Below the pieces are notes generated by a model. The model did not search any database, was not told where the DNA came from, and worked only from the letters and a program-made list of their open reading frames with translations. A DNA stretch of 22,233 nt, taken from positions 1 to 22,233 of the forward strand of contig JACMIV010000008.1 in assembly GCA_014380965.1 (NCBI GenBank). Direction: 5' to 3'. A program made the position numbers and the translations under genes. This stretch comes from Rhizobiaceae bacterium. Its GTDB lineage: Bacteria; Pseudomonadota; Alphaproteobacteria; Rhizobiales; Rhizobiaceae. Positions 7,789 to 15,335 of the stretch are shown here, one piece after another; the stretch's first letter is position 1, and every line of letters starts with the position of its first letter.

Positions 7789-10700
7789 CAGGCGGCTCCC
7801 TTGGAATAGCGGTGAAGATCGAATGTCGCGGAATTGGAACGCGGCGACCAGAGCCCCCGCTCGATCGCCTCGCCAAGGCGGTCGCACATCTCGGCAAACG
7901 CGTGGCGGTTGTTCGCCAGCATGAAGGTCCGTACCGCCTCGTCGGCGACGAAAGCTTGGTGAACGGCGTCGAAATGGTGGTCCGAGACCGCGCCGGTGGT
8001 CGCCGAGAAGGCGAAGAGGTAGTCGACGGTGGCCGCGATCTCGAACGCGCCTTTGTAGCCGTGGCGCATGACGCCCGCGATCCATTTCGGATTGACGACC
8101 CGGGCCCTGACGACGCGGCCGATCTCCTCCTCCAGCGTCCGGATCACCGGCCGCTCGGGCCGCGAATGGTCGTTGTGATAGACGGTCGGCCGTGTGCCCG
8201 AGACATGCTCCACGGCGGCCGTCATACCGCCCTCGAACTGGTAGTAGTCGTCGGAATCGAGAAGATCGTGCTCGCGGTTGTCCTGGTTCTGGACGACCGC
8301 CTCGATCCCCTTCAGCCGCGTCTCGAGACCGTGGCGCTCGGCCTCCCCCTCGGCCTCCGATCCGTAGGCGTAGGAGCCCCAGACGAGGTAGGCCTCGGCA
8401 AGGTCCGCCTGGGTCGACCAGCCCTTCTCGTCGATCAGCGCCTGCAGCCCAGCCCCGTAGGCGCCGGGCTTCGAGCCGAAGATGCGATAGCCGGCACGTT
8501 TTGCGGCCTCGGCCATGGTCGCGCCGGCAGCGATCAGCGCCGTCGTCTCGGCTCGCATCCGCGCCGCGATCGGATTGTCCTCTTTATCCTCGTCGAGCGC
8601 GCCGACCGCCCGGATCGCCCGGTCGAAGAGCGCGATCTGATCGGGAAATGCGTCGCGGAAGAAGCCGGAGATGCGCAGCGTCACGTCGACACGCGGGCGG
8701 CCGAGGGCGGCGAGCGTCACGATCTCGTAGCCCGTCACGCGGCGCGAGCCCATGTCCCAGACCGGTTTTACCCCGATCAGCGCCATGGCCTGCGCGATGT
8801 CGTCGCCACCGGTCCGCATGTTCGCCGTGCCCCAGCAGGTGAGTCCGATGGAGGTCGGCCACTCGCCTTGGTCCTGAAGATGGCGCGTGACCAGGAGCGC
8901 GGCGGACTTCTTCCCGATCGTATAGGCAGCGGGCGTCGGCACGCTGCGCGTGTCGACGGAGAAGAAATTGCGGCCGGTGGGGAGCACGTCCGGCCGCCCG
9001 CGCGTCGGTGCGCCGGAAGGGCCGGGCGTGACGAAGCGCCCGTCGAGTCCCGTGAGGAGGCCGGCAAGCTCGGCGGGACCCGAGGCGACGACGGAGGGCT
9101 TCAGCCGCGCCTCGATTTCGGCGAGCACGAGGGCTGTGGACGGCATGGGGACAACCGGTCGTATCGTGCCCGAAACGAGGACGGCCGCCAAGGCTTCGAT
9201 GCGCTCGATAGTATCGCCGGCCGTGCGCCAGGGGTCTGTGGAGAGGGATTGGAGAAGCTGTGGACGGGGGCCTATCCAGGGGGCGCCCATGTCGCAGGAA
9301 AGGGGATCGAAGCGAATCGTGTCGCAGGTCTTTACGTCTCGTTGCGATCCGCTCGCGCTAGCACCCCCCTCTGCCCTGCCGGGCATCTCCCCCTCAACGG
9401 GGGAGATCGGCAGCGTCGGGGTTGGCGACAAGTCTGATCTCCCCGCTTGAGGGGGAGATGCCGGCAGGCAGAGGGGGGTGTTAGCGCCGACATCCGAACT
9501 CTCGCCCATCAACCCCAGATCCCCCGCGATCGCCCGGTGCAGCGACTCGTCCTCCGCCTCGAGCCCTCGCGGCAGCCGCGCCAGGGCAACGACGAGGTCG
9601 GTCAGGAGCCGCCCCTCCGGCGCCACGCCGAACACATGAAGCCCGTCCCGGATCTGCATCTCCTTGAGATCGCAGAGATAGGCGTCGAGCTTTTCCAGCG
9701 CCGCCTCGTCCTTCTCGCCCGCCGCGATCCCGGCATCCCGGTCGAGCCCGAGGTCGCGGATCAAATCGAGAATCTGCGCCTTCAAAAACACGCACCGCCG
9801 CCCGTCGCCGGCGGACGCCTCGTAGAACTCGTCGACCAGCACCTCGAGATCGCGCAAGGGACCGTAACTTTCGGCGCGCGTCAGCGGCGGGGTGAGATGG
9901 TCGACGATGACGGCGGAGGTCCGGCGCTTGGCCTGCGTCCCCTCGCCAGGATCGTTGACGATGAAGGGATAGAGATGCGGCATGGGCCCGAGCACCGCTT
10001 CCGGGAAGCAGCTTTCCGAGAGCGCCAGCGCCTTGCCGGGCAGCCATTCGAGATTGCCGTGCTTGCCCATGTGGATGACCGCCTGTGCGCCGAAGGAGCC
10101 GCGCAGGCCACTTGGACTTCCCTGTGCGCCGAAGGAGCCGCGCAGAAAGGCGTAGAGCGCGAGATAGTTGTGCGGCGGCACGAGGTCCGGAGAGTGGTAG
10201 GTCTCCTTCGGATCGATATTGTAGCCGCGGGCCGGCTGGATGCCGACCATGAGATTGCCGAACCGCGCGAGCGGCAGCGCGAAGCCGCCGATGGGATCGA
10301 CGAACGGGTCCGTCTCCGGCGCTCCCCAGCGCGCCGTCACCGCCTCCCGAACGGCACGCGGCAAATCCTCGAAGAACGCGTGATAATCCGCCAGCGGCAG
10401 CGTCGCGCGGATCGTGCGCGCCGCCGTCCCGGCATTGGTCGGCCCCTCCATCAGATGGTCGATCAACGCGTTGCCGTGCTCGGGAATGCCGTCGACCGCA
10501 TATCCGGCCGCCCGCATCGCCCGCATGACTTCGATCGTGCCGGCCGGCGTGTCGAGCCCGACACCGTTGCCGAGCCTTCCGTCGCGGTTCGGATAGTTCG
10601 ACAGGAGCAGCGCGACGCGGCGCTCGCCTACCGGGGTCTCGCGCAGCCGTGCCCAGGCGGCGGCGAGCTCTGCCACGAAGCGCACCCGGTCCGGTACGCT

Positions 10701-11774
10701 GCGATGCGCGACGATCTCGATCTCGGCATTGGCGTCCCATTCGCCCGCCGCCTTGAAGGCGATCGCCCGCGTCATCACCCGCCCGTCCACCTCCGGCAGC
10801 GCAACGTTCATCGCGAGATCGCGCCCGGACAGCCCCTGCGACGACGTCTCCCAGGCCTCGCGCCGCCCACCGGAAAGCACCGCCTGAAGCACCACGGCGC
10901 CGTGTTCTTCGAGCACGGTCGGCAGGCGTTTGCCGTTGGTCGAAGACACGGCAAAGCCCGTCAGATTGACGACGACGTCCGGCTGGCGCCGCGCGAAGAC
11001 GGCGCGGAGCGTCTCGACGGAGACAGGGTCCTTGAGGCTCGTGACGTAGACGGGAAGGGGATCGAGGCCGGCGTCGCGCAGGGCGTCGCAGAGGGCTTCG
11101 ATCGGTTCGGTCTGGCCGCTCTGGAGGAGGGCGCGGTAGAAGACAATGGCGGCGAGCGGGCGATCTTTGGCTTTGCTGTTCGAACCGTCGGCGCCGGGTA
11201 CCGGCGCAACGCTCGAACCAAGAACAGACCCCGCCTCGAACACCCCCGCCTTCAACAGCGGTCGCGCTTCCCCCGGCCAGTCGCCCTCCCCCAGCACCGC
11301 CTTGCACCCAAGCAAAAACCCGTCCGCATTGATCGTTCCACCCTCGATCAGATAGCGCCACAGCCGGTCCCGTTCCGGCACCGAAACGGTCGAGAATCGC
11401 TCGAGACCCGCGTCCGCCCGATCGTCTCCCGGCAGCGCCGCGAGCTTCACCCCTCGCGACTGCGCCAACGAAAGAAGCGCCTCCAGCCCGTAGGGCCAGT
11501 AGGCCGCCCCGCCGAGAAGCCGCACGACGATGAGACGCGCATGCCGGAGCGTCCTCTCGATATAGGTATCGACCGACATCGGATGCGACAGGCGCAGGAG
11601 GTTGGCGAGCCGCAGCGACGGTGCGCCAGCGCCGAGCCGCCGAGCCGCCGCCGCAAGCGCGGCAAGCTCGGTATCCGCCGCCGAAAGGACCACGACCTCG
11701 CCCGGCGATTGGCCGAGATCGATCGCTTCGCCCGCCTCCGCGACGGTGCCGGCCTTCGCGACGAGAAGATGCAC
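7788..11774 (-). CDS. cobN: Cobaltochelatase, CobN subunit
   Basis: A 1328-residue CobN/magnesium chelatase H-type protein, the large subunit that binds hydrogenobyrinic acid a,c-diamide and receives cobalt in the aerobic pathway. Recognisable blocks include LSNYPNRDGRLGNGVGLDTP, VIHMGKHGNLEWLPGKALAL, FDPLSCDMGAPW, RPDVLPTGRNFFSVDTR and, near the end, GAFEIAATVDYLFAFSATTG. The start is GTG at 11774, five bases after the cobW stop. CobN is normally about 1270-1280 residues. The excess is explained by two insertions: a 13-residue duplication near 544-565 and a translated palindromic repeat at about 764-807. Both keep the frame. The partner AAA+ and MIDAS subunits (CobS, CobT) are not in this window. 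Confidence 0.95.
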   Translation of the reverse strand: MHLLVAKAGTVAEAGEAIDLGQSPGEVVVLSAADTELAALAAAARRLGAGAPSLRLANLLRLSHPMSVDTYIERTLRHARLIVVRLLGGAAYWPYGLEALLSLAQSRGVKLAALPGDDRADAGLERFSTVSVPERDRLWRYLIEGGTINADGFLLGCKAVLGEGDWPGEARPLLKAGVFEAGSVLGSSVAPVPGADGSNSKAKDRPLAAIVFYRALLQSGQTEPIEALCDALRDAGLDPLPVYVTSLKDPVSVETLRAVFARRQPDVVVNLTGFAVSSTNGKRLPTVLEEHGAVVLQAVLSGGRREAWETSSQGLSGRDLAMNVALPEVDGRVMTRAIAFKAAGEWDANAEIEIVAHRSVPDRVRFVAELAAAWARLRETPVGERRVALLLSNYPNRDGRLGNGVGLDTPAGTIEVMRAMRAAGYAVDGIPEHGNALIDHLMEGPTNAGTAARTIRATLPLADYHAFFEDLPRAVREAVTARWGAPETDPFVDPIGGFALPLARFGNLMVGIQPARGYNIDPKETYHSPDLVPPHNYLALYAFLRGSFGAQGSPSGLRGSFGAQAVIHMGKHGNLEWLPGKALALSESCFPEAVLGPMPHLYPFIVNDPGEGTQAKRRTSAVIVDHLTPPLTRAESYGPLRDLEVLVDEFYEASAGDGRRCVFLKAQILDLIRDLGLDRDAGIAAGEKDEAALEKLDAYLCDLKEMQIRDGLHVFGVAPEGRLLTDLVVALARLPRGLEAEDESLHRAIAGDLGLMGESSDVGANTPLCLPASPPQAGRSDLSPTPTLPISPVEGEMPGRAEGGASASGSQRDVKTCDTIRFDPLSCDMGAPWIGPRPQLLQSLSTDPWRTAGDTIERIEALAAVLVSGTIRPVVPMPSTALVLAEIEARLKPSVVASGPAELAGLLTGLDGRFVTPGPSGAPTRGRPDVLPTGRNFFSVDTRSVPTPAAYTIGKKSAALLVTRHLQDQGEWPTSIGLTCWGTANMRTGGDDIAQAMALIGVKPVWDMGSRRVTGYEIVTLAALGRPRVDVTLRISGFFRDAFPDQIALFDRAIRAVGALDEDKEDNPIAARMRAETTALIAAGATMAEAAKRAGYRIFGSKPGAYGAGLQALIDEKGWSTQADLAEAYLVWGSYAYGSEAEGEAERHGLETRLKGIEAVVQNQDNREHDLLDSDDYYQFEGGMTAAVEHVSGTRPTVYHNDHSRPERPVIRTLEEEIGRVVRARVVNPKWIAGVMRHGYKGAFEIAATVDYLFAFSATTGAVSDHHFDAVHQAFVADEAVRTFMLANNRHAFAEMCDRLGEAIERGLWSPRSNSATFDLHRYSKGAA
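9355..9487. repeat. GC-rich palindromic repeat element, in frame inside cobN (copy 1)
   Basis: A 133-base imperfect palindrome. The outer arms (from GCGCTA at 9355 and to TAGCGC at 9487) pair over about 40 bases, and each arm carries its own hairpin: ATCTCCCCC/GGGGGAGAT on the left with a 5-base loop, and ATCTCCCC/GGGGAGAT on the right. Read on the cobN strand it is open and encodes about 44 residues rich in Pro, Gly and Ser. It sits between two CobN blocks, just upstream of FDPLSCDMGAPW. The same arm sequence recurs at 14992-15170, which shows it is a dispersed repeat and not native cobN sequence. It resembles GC-rich palindromes common in rhizobial genomes. Confidence 0.85.
10082..10145. 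repeat. 39-nt-period direct duplication inside cobN
   Basis: A 25-base unit beginning CCTGTGCGCCGAAGG occurs identically at 10082-10106 and 10121-10145, separated by 14 bases (GCCACTTGGACTTC). The 39-base period is 13 codons, so cobN stays in frame and the protein reads LRGSFGAQ-GSPSG-LRGSFGAQ just before the conserved HMGKHGNLEW block (residues about 544-565). Confidence 0.9.
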
Positions 11775-11779
11775 CGGCC

Positions 11780-12859
11780 CTACGCCGCCTTCGTCTCGGC
11801 TTGGTCCGTCAGGCCCGCGATCTCGGCTGCGATCGCGACATCGTCGAGCCCTTCATGGAGGCCGATCACGACGAGACGCGTCGTGCGGGCCTCGTTTTTC
11901 CCCCACGGCCGGTCGAAATAGGTTTCGACCCGCGATCCGACGGCCTGCACCACGAGCCGCATCGGCTTTCCCGCCACCGCGCAAAAACCCTTGAGGCGCA
12001 GGATGTCGTGCCTCGCGATCACCGTCTTCAGGCCGTCCGCGAAGGTGGAAACATCGGCGATCGATCCTCCGGACACGACGAAACTCTCGAAGTCGTCATG
12101 GTCGTGGGCCGGGCCGCCCTCGTGCTCGATCTCGTGATGCGACTGGCGCAAGGCAATCTGGTCCTCGGTGGCGGCACTGAGGCCGAGGAGGACGTCCGCC
12201 GGCAGCCTCCCATGCTCGGCCCGCACCATCTTGACCAGCCGGTCGCCGGCCGCACTTGCGACCTCGGCCCGCACCCGGTCGAGCGTTTCGCCATCCACCA
12301 GATCGGCCTTGTTGAGGACGACGAGATCGGCGGCGCGGATCTGGTCTTCGAAGAGCTCCTCGATCGGATTGTCGTGGTCGAGGCTCGTATCCGCTGCCTT
12401 TGCTGCCCGGATCGCATCCTCGTCGTCGGCAAAACGCCCTTCCGCAACAGCCGCCGCATCGATCACCGTGACGACGCCGTCGACGGTGAGACGCGCCTTC
12501 ACCTCCGGCCAGTTGAAGGCCGCGACGAGCGGCTGCGGCAAAGCAAGGCCCGAGGTCTCGATCACGATGTGGTCGAGCCGGTCGGCGCGCTCGAGGAGCA
12601 TGGTCATGGTCGGGATGAAATCGTCCGCCACCGTGCAGCAGATGCAGCCGTTGGTGAGCTCGACCACGTCCTCCTCGCGGCAGGTCTCTAACCCGCAGCC
12701 TTTGAGGAGATCGCCGTCGACGCCGAGATCGCCGAACTCGTTGATGACGAGCGCGATGCGGCGCCCGCCGGCATTCTGGAGAAGGTTGCGGATCAGCGTC
12801 GTCTTGCCGGCGCCGAGGAAGCCGGTGATGACGGTGGCGGGGATCTTCGGAGCTTGCAT
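11780..12859 (-). CDS. cobW: CobW-family GTP-dependent metal chaperone
   Basis: A 359-residue COG0523 GTPase. The Walker A motif GFLGAGKT is at residues 13-20, the metal-binding CxCC (GCICC) at 71-75, and a GTP-specificity NKAD (VVLNKADLVD) follows. A His/Asp-rich segment (HHEIEHEGGPAHDHDD) precedes the C-terminal CobW_C domain, which would add metal ligands. Members of this branch next to cobN are thought to deliver cobalt to the chelatase; that role is inferred here from position. The ATG at 12859-12857 is preceded by AGGGA. It lies 6 bases after the cobU stop and 5 bases before the cobN GTG. Confidence 0.93.
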   Translation of the reverse strand: MQAPKIPATVITGFLGAGKTTLIRNLLQNAGGRRIALVINEFGDLGVDGDLLKGCGLETCREEDVVELTNGCICCTVADDFIPTMTMLLERADRLDHIVIETSGLALPQPLVAAFNWPEVKARLTVDGVVTVIDAAAVAEGRFADDEDAIRAAKAADTSLDHDNPIEELFEDQIRAADLVVLNKADLVDGETLDRVRAEVASAAGDRLVKMVRAEHGRLPADVLLGLSAATEDQIALRQSHHEIEHEGGPAHDHDDFESFVVSGGSIADVSTFADGLKTVIARHDILRLKGFCAVAGKPMRLVVQAVGSRVETYFDRPWGKNEARTTRLVVIGLHEGLDDVAIAAEIAGLTDQAETKAA

Positions 12860-12865
12860 GAGGGT

Positions 12866-13414
12866 CTATCCCTTGAGGACGAGCGGCAGGCCAGCGGCGA
12901 CGAAGACGACGCGCGAGGCCATAGTCGCGATGGATTGATGAGCCCGACCGGCATGATCGCGGAACGCGCGCGCCATGGCGTTGTCCGGCACGATGCCGAG
13001 CCCGACCTCGTTGGAGACGAGCACAATGGGGCAGGGCAGGCCGGCCTGAAGGCCGGCGATAAGCACATCCGACTCACGTGAAACATCGCGCGACTCGAGC
13101 ATCAGGTTGGTGATCCAGAGCGTCAGGCAATCGACGAGGATCGCGGCACCTGGCCTCGCCTGTTCGCGAAGTGCGGCGAGGAGATCGACCGGCGCTTCGG
13201 TCGTCGTCCACTCCGGCCCGCGTCTGTCGCGATGAGCAGCGATTCGCGTCTCCATCTCGCCGTCGAAGGCCCGGCCCGTCGCGACGTAGAGAGCCTCGCG
13301 CCCGGAGGCCTCTACGAGGCTCTCGGCGTAGCGGCTCTTGCCGGAGCGGGCGCCGCCGAGGACGAGCGTGACGCCCTCAGCGAGCCCTGTCGTACCGGCT
13401 TGCCCGGCGGTCAT
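12866..13414 (-). CDS. cobU: Adenosylcobinamide kinase / adenosylcobinamide-phosphate guanylyltransferase
   Basis: A 182-residue bifunctional enzyme (CobU in Salmonella, CobP in Pseudomonas denitrificans). It phosphorylates adenosylcobinamide and then transfers GMP, activating it for nucleotide-loop attachment. The P-loop [15 protein letters not shown] covers residues 18-32 (GGARSGKS 20-27). The guanylyl-accepting histidine region HRDRRGPEW begins at residue 61. [13 protein letters not shown] and [13 protein letters not shown] are family-typical. The ATG at 13414 overlaps the cbtA stop (ATGA). The product acts late in the pathway, after CobO and CobQ, whose genes are also here. Confidence 0.95.
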   Translation of the reverse strand: MTAGQAGTTGLAEGVTLVLGGARSGKSRYAESLVEASGREALYVATGRAFDGEMETRIAAHRDRRGPEWTTTEAPVDLLAALREQARPGAAILVDCLTLWITNLMLESRDVSRESDVLIAGLQAGLPCPIVLVSNEVGLGIVPDNAMARAFRDHAGRAHQSIATMASRVVFVAAGLPLVLKG

Positions 13415-14205
13415 GCCGCTCGGCTAAGCTGCGGCTCGCTGCGGCGCATGCGGTCGAAGGCATGGCCTGCGGTGAAGCCGAGGAGGGTCCAGAAGATCGC
13501 CGCCGTCGCCAGCGACGCGACGGCGAATTCGGCGGCGAGCGTCGGCGGCACGGGGCTTGCGAGATCGGCCGGTATCGGCGCGCCGACGACATGCGGCAGG
13601 AGGATCGCGAAGACGCCCGCGGCCTTCAGCACCGGCTGCGGACGTAGGATCAGCGCATAGGCACCTAAGGACGAGAGGAGGACGGTCGCGATCCACCAGG
13701 CCTGCCGCCCTGCGAGATCGCCGGCCGGCATGGCTGGCAGCTCCGGCGCAAGGCCGATGGCGGGCGCGAGCTGGAGGACTGCGAAGCCGATGAGGCCCCA
13801 GACCGCCCCGTTCGCCGCCGTGATGGGAACGGCGACGAGGAGGCTCGCGGCGGCGAGAATGAGCGCGAAGCCCGCGCCGGTGACGAGATTGGCGAGGATG
13901 GTGCCGAGCAGACGGCTTTCGACGAGCGCTGCCGACCCCTCATCCTCGTCCGCCGGCGAATGGGCGAGGACGACCGAGCCGCCGAAGAGGCCGGGCGCTT
14001 CCTCGAACGCTCTATCCAGCGTCGCCGCTTGAGCGGGCGCAATCAGGAGAGACGCGGCGTGGTGGTCGTGCCCCTCCGAGCCGCCGTCCTCGTAGGCCTC
14101 GGCATGGAGGATGAGCGGAACCACCCGAGCATATTGGACGGGCGTCACGAGGAGCCCGGCGAGAAGGCCGGCGCCGAGCGCGGCCAGAAGAAAACGTGCG
14201 ATCAT
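13411..14205 (-). CDS. cbtA: Cobalt transporter subunit CbtA
   Basis: A 264-residue integral membrane protein of the CbtA family, part of a B12-regulated cobalt uptake system found mainly in alphaproteobacteria. About six hydrophobic segments are visible, beginning with [21 protein letters not shown] short His-rich loop (GSEGHDHH) after the first helix is a plausible cobalt ligand site. The start at 14205 (MIARFLL) is preferred because AGGGA sits 7 bases upstream; the alternative ATG at 14223 would place that site inside the coding sequence. It overlaps cobU by ATGA. The 188 bases between cbtB and cbtA are longer than expected for this pair, and I see no gene or clear signal in them. Confidence 0.9.
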   Translation of the reverse strand: MIARFLLAALGAGLLAGLLVTPVQYARVVPLILHAEAYEDGGSEGHDHHAASLLIAPAQAATLDRAFEEAPGLFGGSVVLAHSPADEDEGSAALVESRLLGTILANLVTGAGFALILAAASLLVAVPITAANGAVWGLIGFAVLQLAPAIGLAPELPAMPAGDLAGRQAWWIATVLLSSLGAYALILRPQPVLKAAGVFAILLPHVVGAPIPADLASPVPPTLAAEFAVASLATAAIFWTLLGFTAGHAFDRMRRSEPQLSRAA

Positions 14206-14393
14206 GGATGAATCCCTCGACATGGACGCCGGACATTCGCCGCTTCCGGCCCCTCCGGCACATGCCATAGAGGACTAAACGGGCGCGTTCGCCGCGATCC
14301 GCGGACGGTCGAATGTCGGTACTTCGAAAACCCTGTGGCGGTGCAAGCGGGCAGGGACGGGCTGAAAAGCCGGACCCTCGAGGCCTGCAAGCC

Positions 14394-14573
14394 TTAGTGG
14401 CAGGGAAATCCGAAGGCGTGTCGCATGTCGTGGGCGGTGTCGTGCAGCGCCTGCGCATGGGCGAAACCCGCCCCCCAGACGAAGAAGGCGCCGAGGACGA
14501 GGGCGAACAGGCCGGCCGCGACTCGCGTGCCGGCGTCGGGCACCGCTCGGGCGGTGGTCTTCAGGACAGTCAT
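14394..14573 (-). CDS. cbtB: Cobalt transporter subunit CbtB (59 residues)
   Basis: A short gene read directly from the minus strand: MTVLKTTARAVPDAGTR, then one hydrophobic helix (about residues 18-38), then a C-terminal His/Cys motif (HDTAHDMRHAFGFPCH at 44-59). A single helix followed by this motif ending in PCH is the hallmark of CbtB, the small partner of CbtA; the histidines (39, 44, 48, 52, 59) and C58 probably bind cobalt. A strong GGAGG (14585-14581) lies 7 bases before the ATG, directly downstream of the riboswitch. It is the first gene of the operon and is short enough to be lost by common length cut-offs. Confidence 0.93.
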   Translation of the reverse strand: MTVLKTTARAVPDAGTRVAAGLFALVLGAFFVWGAGFAHAQALHDTAHDMRHAFGFPCH

Positions 14574-14580
14574 GGCTCAA

Positions 14581-14609
14581 CCTCCGTGAAGGCCGCGGGG
14601 ATCGCGGCC
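14581..14609 (-). promoter_or_regulatory. Hairpin next to the cbtB ribosome binding site (candidate expression platform)
   Basis: A 7-bp perfect stem (GGCCGCG at 14591-14597 with CGCGGCC at 14603-14609, 5-base loop) lies between the riboswitch core and the GGAGG at 14585-14581. There is no U-tract, so control of translation start is more likely than termination. This is an inference from position. Confidence 0.45.
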
Positions 14610-14620
14610 CTTCCAAGGGA

Positions 14621-14830
14621 TGGCAGGTCTCCTGGCTCACGGGTCGTCGGCCTGTTCCTGCCTTCCCAAAGCCGCAAAGGCTCCAGTGGCGTTTCCGCCC
14701 GCTCGGGTTCGATCAGGTCGAGATCCGAAGGGTCGGTGGAGAGGCCTCGCCGCTCTACAGTCGCGGGGTCGGCTGCGATACGGGCCCCCTGTTTGGGTCG
14801 ACCTTTCGCATTCCCTCTTAGCCCGAAACG
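14621..14830 (-). ncRNA. Cobalamin riboswitch controlling the cbt-cob operon
   Basis: Read on the minus strand, the landmarks occur in the expected order. These are GAGGGAAT (14817-14810), GACCCAAACAGGGGGCC (14799-14783), CCCCGCGACTGTAGAGCGG (14768-14750), the B12 box GCCACTGGAGCC (14690-14679) and the closing GAGCCAGGAGACCTGCCA (14638-14621). These match the conserved cores of the class I cobalamin riboswitch, which binds adenosylcobalamin and shuts off B12 synthesis and cobalt uptake genes. It lies between a good promoter and cbtB. The exact ends are approximate. Confidence 0.95.
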
Positions 14831-14860
14831 CAACGCGCGTGACGGGACCATCCAGGCCCA

Positions 14861-14888
14861 AGGATAGACGGGTGCGTCTGGGTGTCAA
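14861..14888 (-). promoter_or_regulatory. Sigma-70-type promoter of the cbt-cob operon
   Basis: On the minus strand a perfect -35 TTGACA (14888-14883) is followed after 16 bases by TATCCT (14866-14861) as the -10. The predicted transcript start near 14854 falls about 25 bases before the riboswitch core, as expected. Confidence 0.65.
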
Positions 14889-14991
14889 CGAAAATGCCGG
14901 ACTGAAGCAATCCTTTCGGCCGGCACGGATGACGAAGATGAACGGATTGCGTCTCTCATGCTTATACTGGCGGCTCCCAACATTGACCGCC

Positions 14992-15170
14992 GCGCCTTGC
15001 CGCACCCCCCTCTGGCCTGCCGGCCATCTCCCCCTCAAGGGGGGAGATCGGAACGTCAGCCTTCGCTTTACACCTTCAAACGTTGAAGATGCATAGGCCT
15101 TCGGGATTGGCCGATCTCCACCTTTGAGGGGGAGGTGCCCGGCAGGGCAGGGGGGGGTGCGCCAAGGCGC
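14992..15170. repeat. GC-rich palindromic repeat element, intergenic (copy 2)
   Basis: A 179-base palindrome whose arms pair over about 60 bases with few mismatches: the left arm begins GCGCCTTGCCGCACCCCCC at 14992 and the right arm ends at 15170. Each arm contains an inner CTCCCCCTCAA-type hairpin. The centre holds a small CTTCAA/TTGAAG stem (about 15074-15088). The arms share the CACCCCCCTCTG, CCTGCCGG and CATCTCCCCCTCAA blocks with the copy inside cobN, but the central part is longer and different. It lies in the 762-base gap between cbtB and the SDR gene; the remaining bases 15171-15335 show nothing I recognise. Confidence 0.88.
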
Positions 15171-15335
15171 GGCAGTCAAACGTATGGGCCTTGGCACTCT
15201 ATCTAGGCGCCCCTCCGATTGTCCTGCACGGAGCCTCGTCCCGTCGGGTCAGAAAGCCCGCGACATCGACTTTACGGCCGCGATGGCTATTTCAGCGGCC
15301 AGCCCCGCACATCATCCTCGACAAGGCTGAGCCCC

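Noticed and set aside
10082..10145. CRISPR-like direct repeats
   Set aside because: Only two units with a 14-base spacer, in frame inside cobN; no array and no cas genes.
9447..11921. 824-codon open frame on + opposite cobN
   Set aside because: It is antisense to cobN, runs across both repeats, is rich in Arg/Pro/His and resembles no family. Long antisense frames are expected at this G+C content.
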